A stretch of DNA of 64,000 nt from Ruminococcaceae bacterium FB2012 (GTDB lineage: Bacteria; Bacillota; Clostridia; Oscillospirales; Ruminococcaceae). Below are positions 8,450 to 17,669 of this stretch, one piece after another; within the stretch, counting starts at the first letter, position 1; every line of letters begins with the position of its first letter. Made by a program: the position numbers and the translations under genes. The notes below the pieces were generated by a model that saw nothing but the letters and a program-made list of their open reading frames with translations, searched no databases and was not told the origin of the DNA. The stretch is from NCBI GenBank assembly GCA_900104495.1, contig FMXS01000003.1:124001-188000 (forward strand). The letters run 5' to 3'.

Positions 8450-9496
8450 ATGAAAAAATTAAACTATAAAGCTGCCGCTCTGATACTGGCTGCGGTCACC
8501 GCCTTCTCCGCTTCGGGATGCTATCTTCTCCCGGACGAGGAAGAGGTGCTGGCACCGCCCGTGGTCAAGGCCAGCGAGGTGAAATACTCCACCGTCACCG
8601 CCAAGAAAAAGGACCTGGAGAAAAAGCTGGTGAACTCCGGCACCGTCACCGCCGAAAAGCAGTATATGCTCACCTACGAAAAGCAGGGCGGGACTATCAG
8701 CAAGTTCTACGTTCACGCGGGCGACAAGGTCAAGAAGGGCGACCCGATCTGCGAGCTGGACACTACCGAAGTGGATTATCAGATCACCGAGAAGGAGCTT
8801 TACAAGAAGCGTGCCGAGCTCAACACCACTATCGTATGGCAGAACGGCGGAACTCAAGCCGCCGTGGATAAAGCATATGTCGAGGTAGAGCTGATACAGA
8901 ACGAGCTGGATAAGCTCTATGAAAAAAAGAAACTTGCCAAGCTCACCGCTCCCGTGGACGGCGTGGTATCACAGATCTCGGATGTCCGCGTCGGAGACAG
9001 CGTGGGAACGGGGCAGAACATCTGCACGGTCATCGACACCAGGAATTTCTACATAGCTATCAAGCCTACCGACCCTTCCCCCTTTGCCATTGACACGGAA
9101 GTCAAGGTCAAGCTGGGAGATAACGAGTACACCGGCGTGGTGTTCATGAACCCGCAGGAGCTTCTCAACTACAAGGAGCAGAATGCCGACGACCACGACA
9201 AGGAGGACAAGACGGGCATCACCTACGAGGCCAACACCGTTTACATCCGCTTCAAGGACGAAATGCCCACCGATGCCGCCGGTCAGCTTGCGGACTGCAT
9301 CCTCGTGCAGGACAGCGTCAAAGACGCGATAGTCATATCCAACAACCTTATAAAGACCGTGGATAAGCAGAAGGTGGTCTACGTCCTCAAGGACGGCGAA
9401 AAGGTGGCGGTGCCCGTGGAGATCGGGCTCAAGACCGGTTCGCAGGCGGAGATAATCTCCGGCATAAACGAGGGCGACGAGCTGATTCTCAGATAA
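8450..9496 (+). CDS. HlyD/MFP-family efflux adaptor lipoprotein
   Basis: 348 residues. A signal sequence ends in the lipobox SASGC (Cys24), so the mature protein would be lipid-anchored on the outer face of the membrane. The rest has the membrane-fusion-protein plan: a first lipoyl half around GTVTAEKQYMLTYEKQGG and VHAGDKVKKGDPICELD, a short coiled-coil hairpin (about 105-160), the second lipoyl half LTAPVDGVVSQISDVRVGD, then beta-barrel and membrane-proximal domains ending in INEGDELILR. These adaptors work with MacB-type ABC permeases in Gram-positive bacteria. Start at 8450 chosen because it gives a normal signal peptide and follows GAAAGGA. The permease follows after 36 bases; no ABC ATPase is adjacent. 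Confidence 0.88.
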   Translation: MKKLNYKAAALILAAVTAFSASGCYLLPDEEEVLAPPVVKASEVKYSTVTAKKKDLEKKLVNSGTVTAEKQYMLTYEKQGGTISKFYVHAGDKVKKGDPICELDTTEVDYQITEKELYKKRAELNTTIVWQNGGTQAAVDKAYVEVELIQNELDKLYEKKKLAKLTAPVDGVVSQISDVRVGDSVGTGQNICTVIDTRNFYIAIKPTDPSPFAIDTEVKVKLGDNEYTGVVFMNPQELLNYKEQNADDHDKEDKTGITYEANTVYIRFKDEMPTDAAGQLADCILVQDSVKDAIVISNNLIKTVDKQKVVYVLKDGEKVAVPVEIGLKTGSQAEIISGINEGDELILR

Positions 9497-9532
9497 AACA
9501 CAGTTTCATCCGAGGGAAAGGAATTTATCCAG

Positions 9533-12475
9533 ATGCTTACTTTGCTTTTCCGCAAAATGCGGAATACCAAATGGATGGTGCTGTGTCTGCTGATAGGCTT
9601 TATCATGGCAAGCGCTATGATGAGCACCATACCCATATATATGAACGCCTCGCTTCAGCGTATGCTGGTGAAGGATATGGAAGAGTTCCAGCTGGAGAAC
9701 GATATCTATCCCGGAGCCTACAATACGACTCACGAGCTGAAAATGGATATCTCCACCGCCGCACAGCGGGAGGATATCGAAAAGATCTCAAAGCTGGTCT
9801 CGGACTCCTATGAAGAACTGGGATGTCCCGCCGAAAATCAGAAGACCTATATTGCCGACGATTATCTGCTGGTGACCTCAAAGTCGCTGGACGATGACGC
9901 CGCCGCTCCGAGACTGGGCGTGGGCGGCATGACCGGCCTTGAAGACCATATCACCATGGTAAACGGCAGGATGTACGAAAAGGGCCTCCGCGCCGACGGA
10001 GTCTTTGAAGTCATCACCACCGAGAAGGCGCTGAAGCTCACACGTCTCACCACCGGGACGGTCTACGAGATAGCCAACGTGTTCCACCCGGAAATGACCG
10101 TAAAGATCGAGATCACGGGCACCTTCACCGCCGCCGAGAGCGACAGCTACTGGTCCGAGGGGCTGGATTCCGTATATATGAACATGATGTTCATGGACTA
10201 CGACACGCTGTATAACGATGCTATGGGCACCGGGAACATCAACATCACTTCCTTTGCTCAGCGCTATGCTATGGATTACCGCAAGCTGGATATGAACAAC
10301 GTCTCCGGCCTGCTGGAGATCTGCGACAAGCAGGCGCAGACTTACAGCAAGTCAAAGGTCAAGTTCAATATGCCTGTCTCGGAGATCCTGCGGGACTACG
10401 GCGACCGTGCCGCAAGGCTCCGGCTGATACTCTGGCTGGTGCAGATACCCGTCATCATGATGATACTGGTGTATCTGTTCATGGTATCTCAGCTCAACGT
10501 GGAGCAGGAGAAAAACGAGATCGCGGTATTCAAGAGCCGCGGCGCCAGCAGATTGCAGATAATGGCGATCTACGCGCTGGAGTCGCTGATACTGGGAGCC
10601 GTAACGGCGGTCATCGGGCCCTTCGCGGGCATGGGGCTCTGCCGTGTACTGGGCGCCTCCAACGGTTTTCTGGAATTCGTCAACCGCAAGTCCCTGCCCA
10701 TTTCTCTGACGCTGGAAGCCTTCATCTACGCGCTGGCGGCAGTTGCGGTGTTCTTCATCACCACTATGGTGCCTATCGTTCCCGCGACAAAGACATCTAT
10801 CGTCGAGCACAAGCAGTCCAAGACCAAAAAGCGCCGCTTCCCGCTTTGGGAGAAGCTCTGCCTTGACTTCATACTGGTGGGCGGCTCCGTGGGCTGGCTG
10901 ATATACTACAACGATCAGCAGAAAAAGCTGATCGACAGCGGCATGAGCGACACCACCGCCGCTATAAATCCTCTGATGTTCATTGCCTCCACCGCCTTTA
11001 TTCTCGGGCTGGGACTGTTCTTCATAAGAGTGTACCCATTCCTGATACGGGTCATTTCAAGGCTCGGCAGAAGGATATGGTCTCCGGCGGGATATGTTTC
11101 CCTCAACAACATCGGACGTCTTGCCGGCGGCAGGGAAAGATTTCTGATGATCTTCCTGATACTCACGGTCTCGCTGGGTATATTCTTTGCCAATACTGCA
11201 AGAGCCCTTAACCGCAGTGCCGAGGAAAGAGTTTCCTACGCCGTGGGCGCGGACGTGACCCTCTCCGAAAAGTGGGAGAACAACAAGGTCAAGAGCTCCG
11301 GTCCCCCCGCAGCCGGACAGCCTGTCCACGTTGAGGAGGAGGAAGAAGAGGAGGACGCCAGCACGCTTTCCTACGTCGAGCCGGTGTTTGAGCGGTTCGA
11401 GGACCTCGCAGGCGTGAAGAAGGCCGCAAAGGTGTTCATCAAGGACAAGGTGAAGATACAGGCGGACAAGATGAAGGTCACGCCTATCGTTCAGGATAAC
11501 GGGAAGAAGTCCAAGGACGACCTCTTCGGGGAGTATCAGAACTCCACCCGGACCAGGAACTACACCAACAAGGTACGGCTGATGACCATCGTTCCCAGCG
11601 ACTTCGCTCAGGTATGCTGGTCCACGGACAGGCTGCTGCCTACCCATATCAACAACTACATCAATGCGCTTGCGGATTACAACGCCGGCGTCATCCTGTC
11701 AAGCTCTTTCAGAGACAAATACGGACTGGAGCTGGGCGACACCGTGAAGTGCAGCTGGGGCAGCAACGAGGAATTTGAAGCTACGGTGCTGGCCTTCGTG
11801 GACTACTGGCCGGCCCTCAACCCCTACGAGCAGGCCGACGACGGCAGCTATCTCGATTTCGCGGTGATGAACTATGACTACGTCCGGGTGCAGACCTCCG
11901 TGGAGCCTTATCAAGTGTGGCTCGACCTGGAGGACGGCGCCTCCACCGAGGAGTTTTACAAGTCCATTTCGGCGGCGGGCATCAAGCCCACCGAGATCAA
12001 TGTGCGCAGTCAGAAGATCATCTCGGAAAAGACCGACCCCATGCTCCAGGGCATGAACGGCGCTCTTACGCTGGGCTTCATCATCATTATGATAATGTGC
12101 ATCATCGGCTTTTTGATCTACTGGATACTTTCCATAAGGTCACGGACGCTTCAGTTCGGCATCCTGCGGGCTATGGGCATGACCTACGGCGAGATAATCG
12201 CCATGATCGTCTACGAGCAGATACTTGTTTCGGGAATGTCGATACTGGCGGCGATCTTCGTGGGCGGCGGAGCCAGCGATCTTTTCGTTCCGCTGTTCCA
12301 ATCCCTTTACAGCGCCTCGGAGCAGGTGCCCGCCTTTGCGGTCATCCCTCAGCGAAGCGACTACATCAAGCTGTATATCATCATACTGGCTATGCTGCTG
12401 ACAGGCTTTATCGTCCTGGGAAGACTGATCTCGAGGATAAAGATCTCCCAGGCTCTGAAACTGGGCGAGGACTGA
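9533..12475 (+). CDS. Large FtsX/MacB-type ABC permease
   Basis: 980 residues. A transmembrane segment at about 14-34 is followed by a large extracellular MacB-like domain, three membrane segments (about 297-320, 345-370, 400-420), a second membrane region (about 445-460, 485-505), another extracellular domain with an acidic run EEEEEEED near 605, and three C-terminal segments ending in VLGRLISRIKISQALKLGED, a typical FtsX tail. Two FtsX cores are thus fused in one chain, as in the long LolC/MacB-like permeases of Firmicutes. It presumably acts with the preceding HlyD lipoprotein in export or envelope signalling. The needed ATPase is absent here; the nearest one (33577) has its own permease. 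Confidence 0.85.
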   Translation: MLTLLFRKMRNTKWMVLCLLIGFIMASAMMSTIPIYMNASLQRMLVKDMEEFQLENDIYPGAYNTTHELKMDISTAAQREDIEKISKLVSDSYEELGCPAENQKTYIADDYLLVTSKSLDDDAAAPRLGVGGMTGLEDHITMVNGRMYEKGLRADGVFEVITTEKALKLTRLTTGTVYEIANVFHPEMTVKIEITGTFTAAESDSYWSEGLDSVYMNMMFMDYDTLYNDAMGTGNINITSFAQRYAMDYRKLDMNNVSGLLEICDKQAQTYSKSKVKFNMPVSEILRDYGDRAARLRLILWLVQIPVIMMILVYLFMVSQLNVEQEKNEIAVFKSRGASRLQIMAIYALESLILGAVTAVIGPFAGMGLCRVLGASNGFLEFVNRKSLPISLTLEAFIYALAAVAVFFITTMVPIVPATKTSIVEHKQSKTKKRRFPLWEKLCLDFILVGGSVGWLIYYNDQQKKLIDSGMSDTTAAINPLMFIASTAFILGLGLFFIRVYPFLIRVISRLGRRIWSPAGYVSLNNIGRLAGGRERFLMIFLILTVSLGIFFANTARALNRSAEERVSYAVGADVTLSEKWENNKVKSSGPPAAGQPVHVEEEEEEEDASTLSYVEPVFERFEDLAGVKKAAKVFIKDKVKIQADKMKVTPIVQDNGKKSKDDLFGEYQNSTRTRNYTNKVRLMTIVPSDFAQVCWSTDRLLPTHINNYINALADYNAGVILSSSFRDKYGLELGDTVKCSWGSNEEFEATVLAFVDYWPALNPYEQADDGSYLDFAVMNYDYVRVQTSVEPYQVWLDLEDGASTEEFYKSISAAGIKPTEINVRSQKIISEKTDPMLQGMNGALTLGFIIIMIMCIIGFLIYWILSIRSRTLQFGILRAMGMTYGEIIAMIVYEQILVSGMSILAAIFVGGGASDLFVPLFQSLYSASEQVPAFAVIPQRSDYIKLYIIILAMLLTGFIVLGRLISRIKISQALKLGED

Positions 12476-12501
12476 CGACTTTCAAACATCCGATATTTTC
12501 C

Positions 12502-12540
12502 GCCGCCGTGCAGGCACTTCTGCACGGCGGCATTCTGTTT
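12502..12540 (+). terminator. Terminator after the FtsX permease
   Basis: GCCGCCGTGCAG (12502-12513) pairs perfectly with CTGCACGGCGGC (12520-12531), followed by a T-rich tract. Confidence 0.85.
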
Positions 12541-12573
12541 CCGTCCTCTGACATCTAATTTGATAAAAAACTG

Positions 12574-12602
12574 TTGTAAAATCCTGGGGAATGTGATATA
12601 CT
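12574..12602 (+). promoter_or_regulatory. Promoter of the SGNH hydrolase / NYN operon
   Basis: TTGTAA (12574-12579), 17-bp spacer, TATACT (12597-12602). Confidence 0.8.
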
Positions 12603-12646
12603 GTTAAAAGGTACACTGTCTCCGATGCTTTCGAGGAGGGATCATT

Positions 12647-13693
12647 ATGCTGAAAAGGATATGCGCGTTCTTTACCGCCGCCGTGATCGCGGTGATGATA
12701 CCGCTGGGTGTGTTTGCGGAAAGCAGTACTTTGCAGGAGATCGCTTACCGCGAGGTCAGCATCCCCGTGCCGTGTAATGTTACGGTCATGGGGGATTCCA
12801 TTGCCACCGGCTTCGGGCTGGAAGGCTATGCCGCGGGCAAGGGCAGTCCGCTGTCCTATGCGAATATCCTCAAAGACAAGTATTCCAAACAGCTGCCCTC
12901 CGACTGCACCTTTGAGCTTACGAATTTCGCCGTGGACGGCTACACCTCCGACGATCTGCTGAAACTGCTGGATTCCGGGAAGTGCGACGAGGCCCTTTCC
13001 AAGGCCGGCTGTGTTCTGATCTCCATCGGCGGGAACGATCTGCTCCACGCCCTTTGGGACACCCTGAAAGAAGCCGGCATCACCTACGAAGGCGGAGAAG
13101 TCGGGGCCAAGGATCTGCTGAAGATTCTTACCTCCCTCGGCAAGCTCAAAAAGAAGCTGGACGAGAACCTGCTGATCTTTGACCAGAACCTGCCGAAGAT
13201 AGCCTCTTACATCCGGACCAAGTCGAAGGGAGAATTCTTCATCCAGACCCTTTACGATCCCCTGGAGAGCTTTTCGATGATCCCCGGGATAAGCAGCATC
13301 GCCAAGGACAAGATTGGCAGGCTCAACGAGATCATCAAGGGTCACGCCGGCGACCCGGCGGCGGGATATTCCGTCTGCGACGTGGCGCCGGAATTCGTCG
13401 GCAAGGCAAACGAGCTGACCAACATCGGGAAGATCGACATCCACCCAAATGCCCAGGGCCACAAGCTGATCTCCGAAGTCCTTGACAAGGCGATCACCGC
13501 CAAGAAGTACAGCTATATGCAGGAATATGTCATAGAGCGGAAAATCGAGTCCGAGCCCGCCGATGCGGCGTCAGTGGACAGCGCCGTTTCCCTCCAGGGC
13601 AATTCCACGGTGATGATCGCGGTGATCTGCTCGGTGTGCGCTATGGCGGCAGGGGCGGCGGCTATGTACCTTATAATCAAAAAACGCCGGTGA
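12647..13693 (+). CDS. Secreted, membrane-anchored SGNH/GDSL hydrolase
   Basis: 348 residues. Signal peptide at 1-24 (ending VFA). The SGNH blocks are present: GDSIATGFGL with nucleophile Ser51, the oxyanion Gly/Asn in SIGGNDLL, and IDIHPNAQGH with the catalytic Asp and His. A C-terminal hydrophobic segment (about 322-343) followed by KKRR anchors the enzyme in the cytoplasmic membrane with the catalytic domain outside. Members of this family deacylate lipids, peptidoglycan or plant-cell-wall esters; the substrate here cannot be read from sequence. Ribosome site GAGGAGGG precedes the start; the NYN gene follows after 23 bases, so the two are probably one transcript. Confidence 0.88.
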   Translation: MLKRICAFFTAAVIAVMIPLGVFAESSTLQEIAYREVSIPVPCNVTVMGDSIATGFGLEGYAAGKGSPLSYANILKDKYSKQLPSDCTFELTNFAVDGYTSDDLLKLLDSGKCDEALSKAGCVLISIGGNDLLHALWDTLKEAGITYEGGEVGAKDLLKILTSLGKLKKKLDENLLIFDQNLPKIASYIRTKSKGEFFIQTLYDPLESFSMIPGISSIAKDKIGRLNEIIKGHAGDPAAGYSVCDVAPEFVGKANELTNIGKIDIHPNAQGHKLISEVLDKAITAKKYSYMQEYVIERKIESEPADAASVDSAVSLQGNSTVMIAVICSVCAMAAGAAAMYLIIKKRR

Positions 13694-13716
13694 ACCGGCA
13701 CGAAAGGAAATTGTAA

Positions 13717-15120
13717 ATGAAGGCATATCTCATTGATTTTGAAAACGTGAAATCCAAGGGGCTGACAGGCATCGAACAGCTCTCGCCGGACGACAAGGTC
13801 ATCATCTTTTACAGCGAGAACTCCGACACTATCAGCTTTGAGATGCACCGCAAGGTCATGACCTCCACCGCGGACATCGAGTATCTCAAGGTGCGGGTCG
13901 GCGGCAAGAACGCTCTGGATTTCCAGCTTTCTACCCTGCTGGGCTACCTGCTTGCCAAGGAGCTTTACACCCACATCTTCATCATCAGCGGCGACAAGGG
14001 CTTTGACAAGCTCCACGATTTCTGGAACGTCAGCTTCGCGGACAGAAATTCCGTGACCGTGTTCAGAACGCCTACTCTTTCGGGAGCTGTAGCTTTTGCA
14101 AACGCCTCCAAGGGAAAGAGGATCATCCCCGAGGAGCCCGAGACCGAAGAGCCCGCTGTGGAAGAAATTCCCGCTGAAGAGCCTGAGGTACAGGAGGCTC
14201 CCGCTGAAGCATCAGTTCCCGCAGAAGAGCCAGTACCCGCAGAAAATCCCGCGGAAGAGCCCGCTCCCGCAGAGCCGGAAGAGGAGCCTGTCCTTCCGGA
14301 GGAGGTCAAGGTGACAAAGGCCGCCCGCAAAAGAGGCAGAAAGCCCCAATCGGCGGCGGAGCTTATACATAACGCTCTGCTGGGCATACTCGACCTTTCC
14401 GACAAGGAGGCCGAGGACATCCTTGCCTGTGCCGCAGAATCGGAGGACAAGGAGGATTTCCACAACCGTCTTGCCAAGATCTTCAAAGGCCACGCCACTG
14501 ACATCTACAAGGTGCTGAGGCCCAAGTATCTGCGTATCAAGGAGGCTATCGAGGATTCCGAAGCTCCCGCAGAGAAGGTGACCGTCCCCGAGAAGGCCGC
14601 CGAGCCCGTCATGGAGACCAAGCCCGTCAAGGAAAAGGCCCCCGCGGAGCCGGTGAAATCCGAGCCTGTCAAAAAGTCCCGCCTCAACGACTCCGAGCTG
14701 TTTGACCAGTTCCTCAAAGAGTGCGAGGAAGCCAGCAAGCGCTCCGACGCTTACGAATACGAGCCTCACGAACAGCTTTCTCCCGAGGAGGCCGCTGAGA
14801 CAGTCCCCGAGGTGACTCCCGAGCCCGTCAAGGAGGAGCCCAAAAAGGCCGAGGCCGCTCCCAAAGCCCGCAAGCGCAGCCCCCGCAAAAAACCGTCCAA
14901 AGCCAAGACCTCAAAGCTGGCGGAGGAGCTTTCCAAGCTGCTGGAGGGCCAATGCACTCCCGAGGAGATAGCCACCGTGGCCCGTCTTTTTGAGGAGACC
15001 GATACCAAGCAGAAGCTCTATCTCGGAATCGTCAAGGAATACCGCAAGGACCGCGGCTGCGAGATCTACAAGCTCATCAAGTCGGATTACACGGTGCTGG
15101 CATCCTTTAAGGAGATCTGA
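13717..15120 (+). CDS. PIN/NYN-domain protein with duplicated C-terminal domain
   Basis: 467 residues. Residues 1-105 look like a NYN/PIN nuclease fold: YLIDFENV gives Asp7, Glu9 and Asn10, with further acidic residues at Asp68 and in SGDKGFDKLH (Asp93, Asp97). A long Pro/Glu/Ala-rich linker (about 140-205) follows, then a helical domain (about 213-275), a second acidic/basic linker with KKPSKAK, and a C-terminal helical domain (about 407-467). The two helical domains resemble each other (DIYKVLRPKY versus EIYKLIKSDY, with similar preceding helices), so this looks like an internal duplication. NYN proteins are RNases or RNA-binding proteins in RNA processing or defence; the target is unknown. 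GAAAGGAAA is 6 bases before the start. Confidence 0.75.
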   Translation: MKAYLIDFENVKSKGLTGIEQLSPDDKVIIFYSENSDTISFEMHRKVMTSTADIEYLKVRVGGKNALDFQLSTLLGYLLAKELYTHIFIISGDKGFDKLHDFWNVSFADRNSVTVFRTPTLSGAVAFANASKGKRIIPEEPETEEPAVEEIPAEEPEVQEAPAEASVPAEEPVPAENPAEEPAPAEPEEEPVLPEEVKVTKAARKRGRKPQSAAELIHNALLGILDLSDKEAEDILACAAESEDKEDFHNRLAKIFKGHATDIYKVLRPKYLRIKEAIEDSEAPAEKVTVPEKAAEPVMETKPVKEKAPAEPVKSEPVKKSRLNDSELFDQFLKECEEASKRSDAYEYEPHEQLSPEEAAETVPEVTPEPVKEEPKKAEAAPKARKRSPRKKPSKAKTSKLAEELSKLLEGQCTPEEIATVARLFEETDTKQKLYLGIVKEYRKDRGCEIYKLIKSDYTVLASFKEI

Positions 15121-15135
15121 ACAAAAGTTAACAAA

Positions 15136-15168
15136 GTCCGTCCGGAAGAAACCGGGCGGGCTTTTTTC
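15136..15168 (+). terminator. Terminator after the NYN gene
   Basis: GTCCGTCCGG (15136-15145) pairs (with two G-T wobbles) with CCGGGCGGGC (15152-15161), followed by six T. Confidence 0.85.
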
Positions 15169-15218
15169 GTGTGCGGGAAAATATGCATATAATTATTCTT
15201 TTCGTTCATATAATATCG

Positions 15219-15247
15219 TTGAATGGACAAAGGCACTGTGATATAAT
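15219..15247 (+). promoter_or_regulatory. Promoter of feoAB
   Basis: TTGAAT (15219-15224), 17-bp spacer, TATAAT (15242-15247); transcription would begin near 15254. Confidence 0.85.
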
Positions 15248-15254
15248 AATGATA

Positions 15255-15273
15255 TTAGGTGTGGCTAACTCCC
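15255..15273 (+). promoter_or_regulatory. Candidate DtxR/IdeR-type iron box at the feoAB start site
   Basis: TTAGGTGTGGCTAACTCCC contains TTAG-N6-CTAA and matches the 19-bp IdeR/DtxR consensus TTAGGTTAGSCTAACCTAA at 13 of 19 positions, with TTAG and CTAA in the right places; the right-hand edge is degraded. It begins about one base after the expected start of transcription, where a bound repressor would block the promoter. A DtxR-family gene lies at 39160. An overlapping small stem (CTCCC/GGGAG, 15269-15281) could also be formed in the RNA. Confidence 0.5.
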
Positions 15274-15313
15274 AGGAGGGAGCCTCACTATCACGGAAAC
15301 AGAGGTAATGTAA

Positions 15314-17668
15314 ATGACGCTCCGAGAGCTTCAGACAGGCAAAAGCGCAAGGATAACCGCCGTAGGCGGAGAGGGTGCGCTGAGACAGCATTTTCTTGAT
15401 ATGGGCATGATCCCCGGGACGGAGGTCACGCTGGTAAAATTCGCTCCCATGGGGGACCCTATGGAGCTTCGGCTCCACGGGTACGAGCTTACTCTGCGGC
15501 TGGACGACGCCGCAAAAATAGATATCGAGCCCCTCAGTTCCGACGAAAGCACGGCTGATGACGGTCAGGGACGGACGCATAAAAAGAAAGTGGCTCACCC
15601 CGGTCTCGGTGAGAGCGGTGTGTTCCACACCAAGGGGGACGGCGATCCCCTGCCCGACGACACGGTGCTGCGCTTCGCCCTCGTGGGAAATCAGAACAGC
15701 GGCAAGACAACTCTTTTCAACCGTCTTACGGGCTCGAACCAGCACGTCGGGAACTTTCCCGGAGTCACCGTTGACCGCAAGGACGGAGAGATCAAGGGCC
15801 GCAAAAACACCCTTGTCACCGACCTGCCGGGCATCTACTCCATGTCGCCCTACACCAGTGAGGAGATCGTCTCCCGCAGCTTCGTGCTGGACGAGAAGCC
15901 CCACGCGATAATCAACATCGTCGATGCCACCAACATCGACCGCAATCTGTACCTTACCATGCAGCTTCTTGAAATGAACATCCCCATGGTGGTGGCGCTG
16001 AACATGATGGACGAGTTCTCCGCCAACGGCGGCAGCGTGGACATCAACGCCATGGAGCTGATGCTGGGCGTCCCCGTGGTGCCCATTTCGGCAGGCAAAA
16101 ACGAGGGCATCGAGGAACTTATCGAACACGCGGTACACATCGCCCACTATCAGGAACGCCCGCTTCGCCGGGATTTCTGCTCCAAGGACCACAACGGTGG
16201 CGCCGTACACCGCTGCCTTCACGCTATCGCGCATCTGATAGAGGACCACGCCGAAGCCGTGGGCCTGCCCATACGCTTTGCCGCCAGCAAAGCCGCCGAG
16301 GGTGACTCCCTCGTGCTTGAAAAGCTGACCCTCGACGCCAACGAGAACGAGACCATAACACATATAGTGGCCCAGCTTGAAAAGGAGCGGGGCCTTGACC
16401 GCGCCGCGGCTATCGCGGATATGCGGTACAGATATATAACTTCGGTATGCAGCGAAACGGTGAAAAAGCCTCACGAGAGCCGTGAGCATATCCGCAGCCG
16501 TCAGATCGACAAACTGCTGACCGGCCGCTTCACCGCTATCCCGCTGTTCATTCTGATAATGGGACTGGTGTTCTTTCTGACCTTCAACGTCATCGGCGCG
16601 GGACTGCAATCCCTGCTGGAAATGGGCGTGGACAAACTTACCGAGACCGTGGACGAACTGCTCACCAACGCCCACATCCACGAGGCGCTGCACAGTCTGA
16701 TAATCAAAGGCATATTTGCCGGAGTCGGCAGCGTGCTGAGCTTCCTGCCTATAATCGTTACGCTGTTCTTCTTCCTTTCGATGCTGGAGGACAGCGGATA
16801 TATCGCCCGTGTGGCCTTCTTTATGGATAAGCTGCTGCGGAAGCTGGGACTTTCCGGGCGGAGCATCGTGCCGATGCTTATCGGCTTCGGCTGTACCGTT
16901 CCCGCCGTTATGGCCACGCGGACCCTCCCCAGCGACCGTGACCGGAAAATGACTATCCTGCTGACGCCCTTCATGAGCTGCACCGCCAAACTGCCTATCT
17001 ACGCATTTTTCGTAAATGCCTTCTTCCCCGGCAAAAAGGCGCTGATAATGACGGCACTCTATCTGCTGGGCATACTTACGGGTATTTTTGCGGCCTTTAT
17101 CTACAAGGGGACGATATTCAAGGGCGAACCGGTGCCTTTCGTCATGGAGCTGCCCAACTACCGTCTGCCCACCGCCAAGAACGTGCTGCGGCTGCTGTGG
17201 GAAAAGGCCAAGGACTTCCTGACCCGGGCCTTCTCGGTGATACTTATCGCCACGGTGGCGGTATGGTTCTTGAAGAGCTTCGATTTCTCCTTCAACATGG
17301 TGACGAACTCGCAGGACAGCATACTTGCGGTCATCGCGGGCTTTATCGCTCCGGTGCTGATACCTCTCGGGTTGGGCGACTGGCGGATAATGACCGCACT
17401 CATCACCGGCTTTATCGCCAAGGAGAACGTGGTCTCGGTGCTGGAGGTGCTTTATCCCGGAGACGTGACCTCTTCCCTCACGGTGCTGGGTGCGGCTTCC
17501 CTGCTGGTGTTCTCGCTGCTCTACACGCCCTGCGTGGCGGCGATAGCCTCCGTAAGGCGGGAGCTGGGGGGCAAATGGGCGCTGGCAACGGTGCTCTGGC
17601 AGTGCGGCATCGCCTGGTTCATGGCGCTGGCCGTAAGACTTATCGGAATGGCATTGGGGGCGAGTTAA
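15314..17668 (+). CDS. feoB: Fe(II) transporter FeoB with fused N-terminal FeoA domain
   Basis: 784 residues. Residues 1-75 are a FeoA SH3-like domain (HFLDMGMIPGTEVTLV). After a linker comes the FeoB G-domain: G1 GNQNSGKT at 125-132, the G2 region FPGVTVDRKDG, G3 DLPG at 170-173 and G4 NMMD; then the GDI helical domain and the membrane domain with two gate-type repeats (GFGCTVPAVMATR and FSLLYTPCVAAIA). It imports Fe2+ across the cytoplasmic membrane, driven by or gated with GTP. Fused FeoA-FeoB proteins are known in Clostridia and Bacteroidetes. The start follows AGAGG. A Cys-rich partner follows immediately and a candidate iron box precedes it, consistent with iron control. Confidence 0.95.
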   Translation: MTLRELQTGKSARITAVGGEGALRQHFLDMGMIPGTEVTLVKFAPMGDPMELRLHGYELTLRLDDAAKIDIEPLSSDESTADDGQGRTHKKKVAHPGLGESGVFHTKGDGDPLPDDTVLRFALVGNQNSGKTTLFNRLTGSNQHVGNFPGVTVDRKDGEIKGRKNTLVTDLPGIYSMSPYTSEEIVSRSFVLDEKPHAIINIVDATNIDRNLYLTMQLLEMNIPMVVALNMMDEFSANGGSVDINAMELMLGVPVVPISAGKNEGIEELIEHAVHIAHYQERPLRRDFCSKDHNGGAVHRCLHAIAHLIEDHAEAVGLPIRFAASKAAEGDSLVLEKLTLDANENETITHIVAQLEKERGLDRAAAIADMRYRYITSVCSETVKKPHESREHIRSRQIDKLLTGRFTAIPLFILIMGLVFFLTFNVIGAGLQSLLEMGVDKLTETVDELLTNAHIHEALHSLIIKGIFAGVGSVLSFLPIIVTLFFFLSMLEDSGYIARVAFFMDKLLRKLGLSGRSIVPMLIGFGCTVPAVMATRTLPSDRDRKMTILLTPFMSCTAKLPIYAFFVNAFFPGKKALIMTALYLLGILTGIFAAFIYKGTIFKGEPVPFVMELPNYRLPTAKNVLRLLWEKAKDFLTRAFSVILIATVAVWFLKSFDFSFNMVTNSQDSILAVIAGFIAPVLIPLGLGDWRIMTALITGFIAKENVVSVLEVLYPGDVTSSLTVLGAASLLVFSLLYTPCVAAIASVRRELGGKWALATVLWQCGIAWFMALAVRLIGMALGAS

Positions 17669-17669
17669 T

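Noticed and set aside
14140..14300. Tandem-repeat or CRISPR-like periodicity
   Set aside because: It is the codon-level repetition of a Pro/Glu/Ala linker in the NYN protein, without spacers.
15248..15300. Metal-sensing riboswitch ahead of feoAB
   Set aside because: The leader is only about 60 nt and lacks the multi-helix layout of the NiCo class; the TTAG-N6-CTAA operator explains the pattern better.
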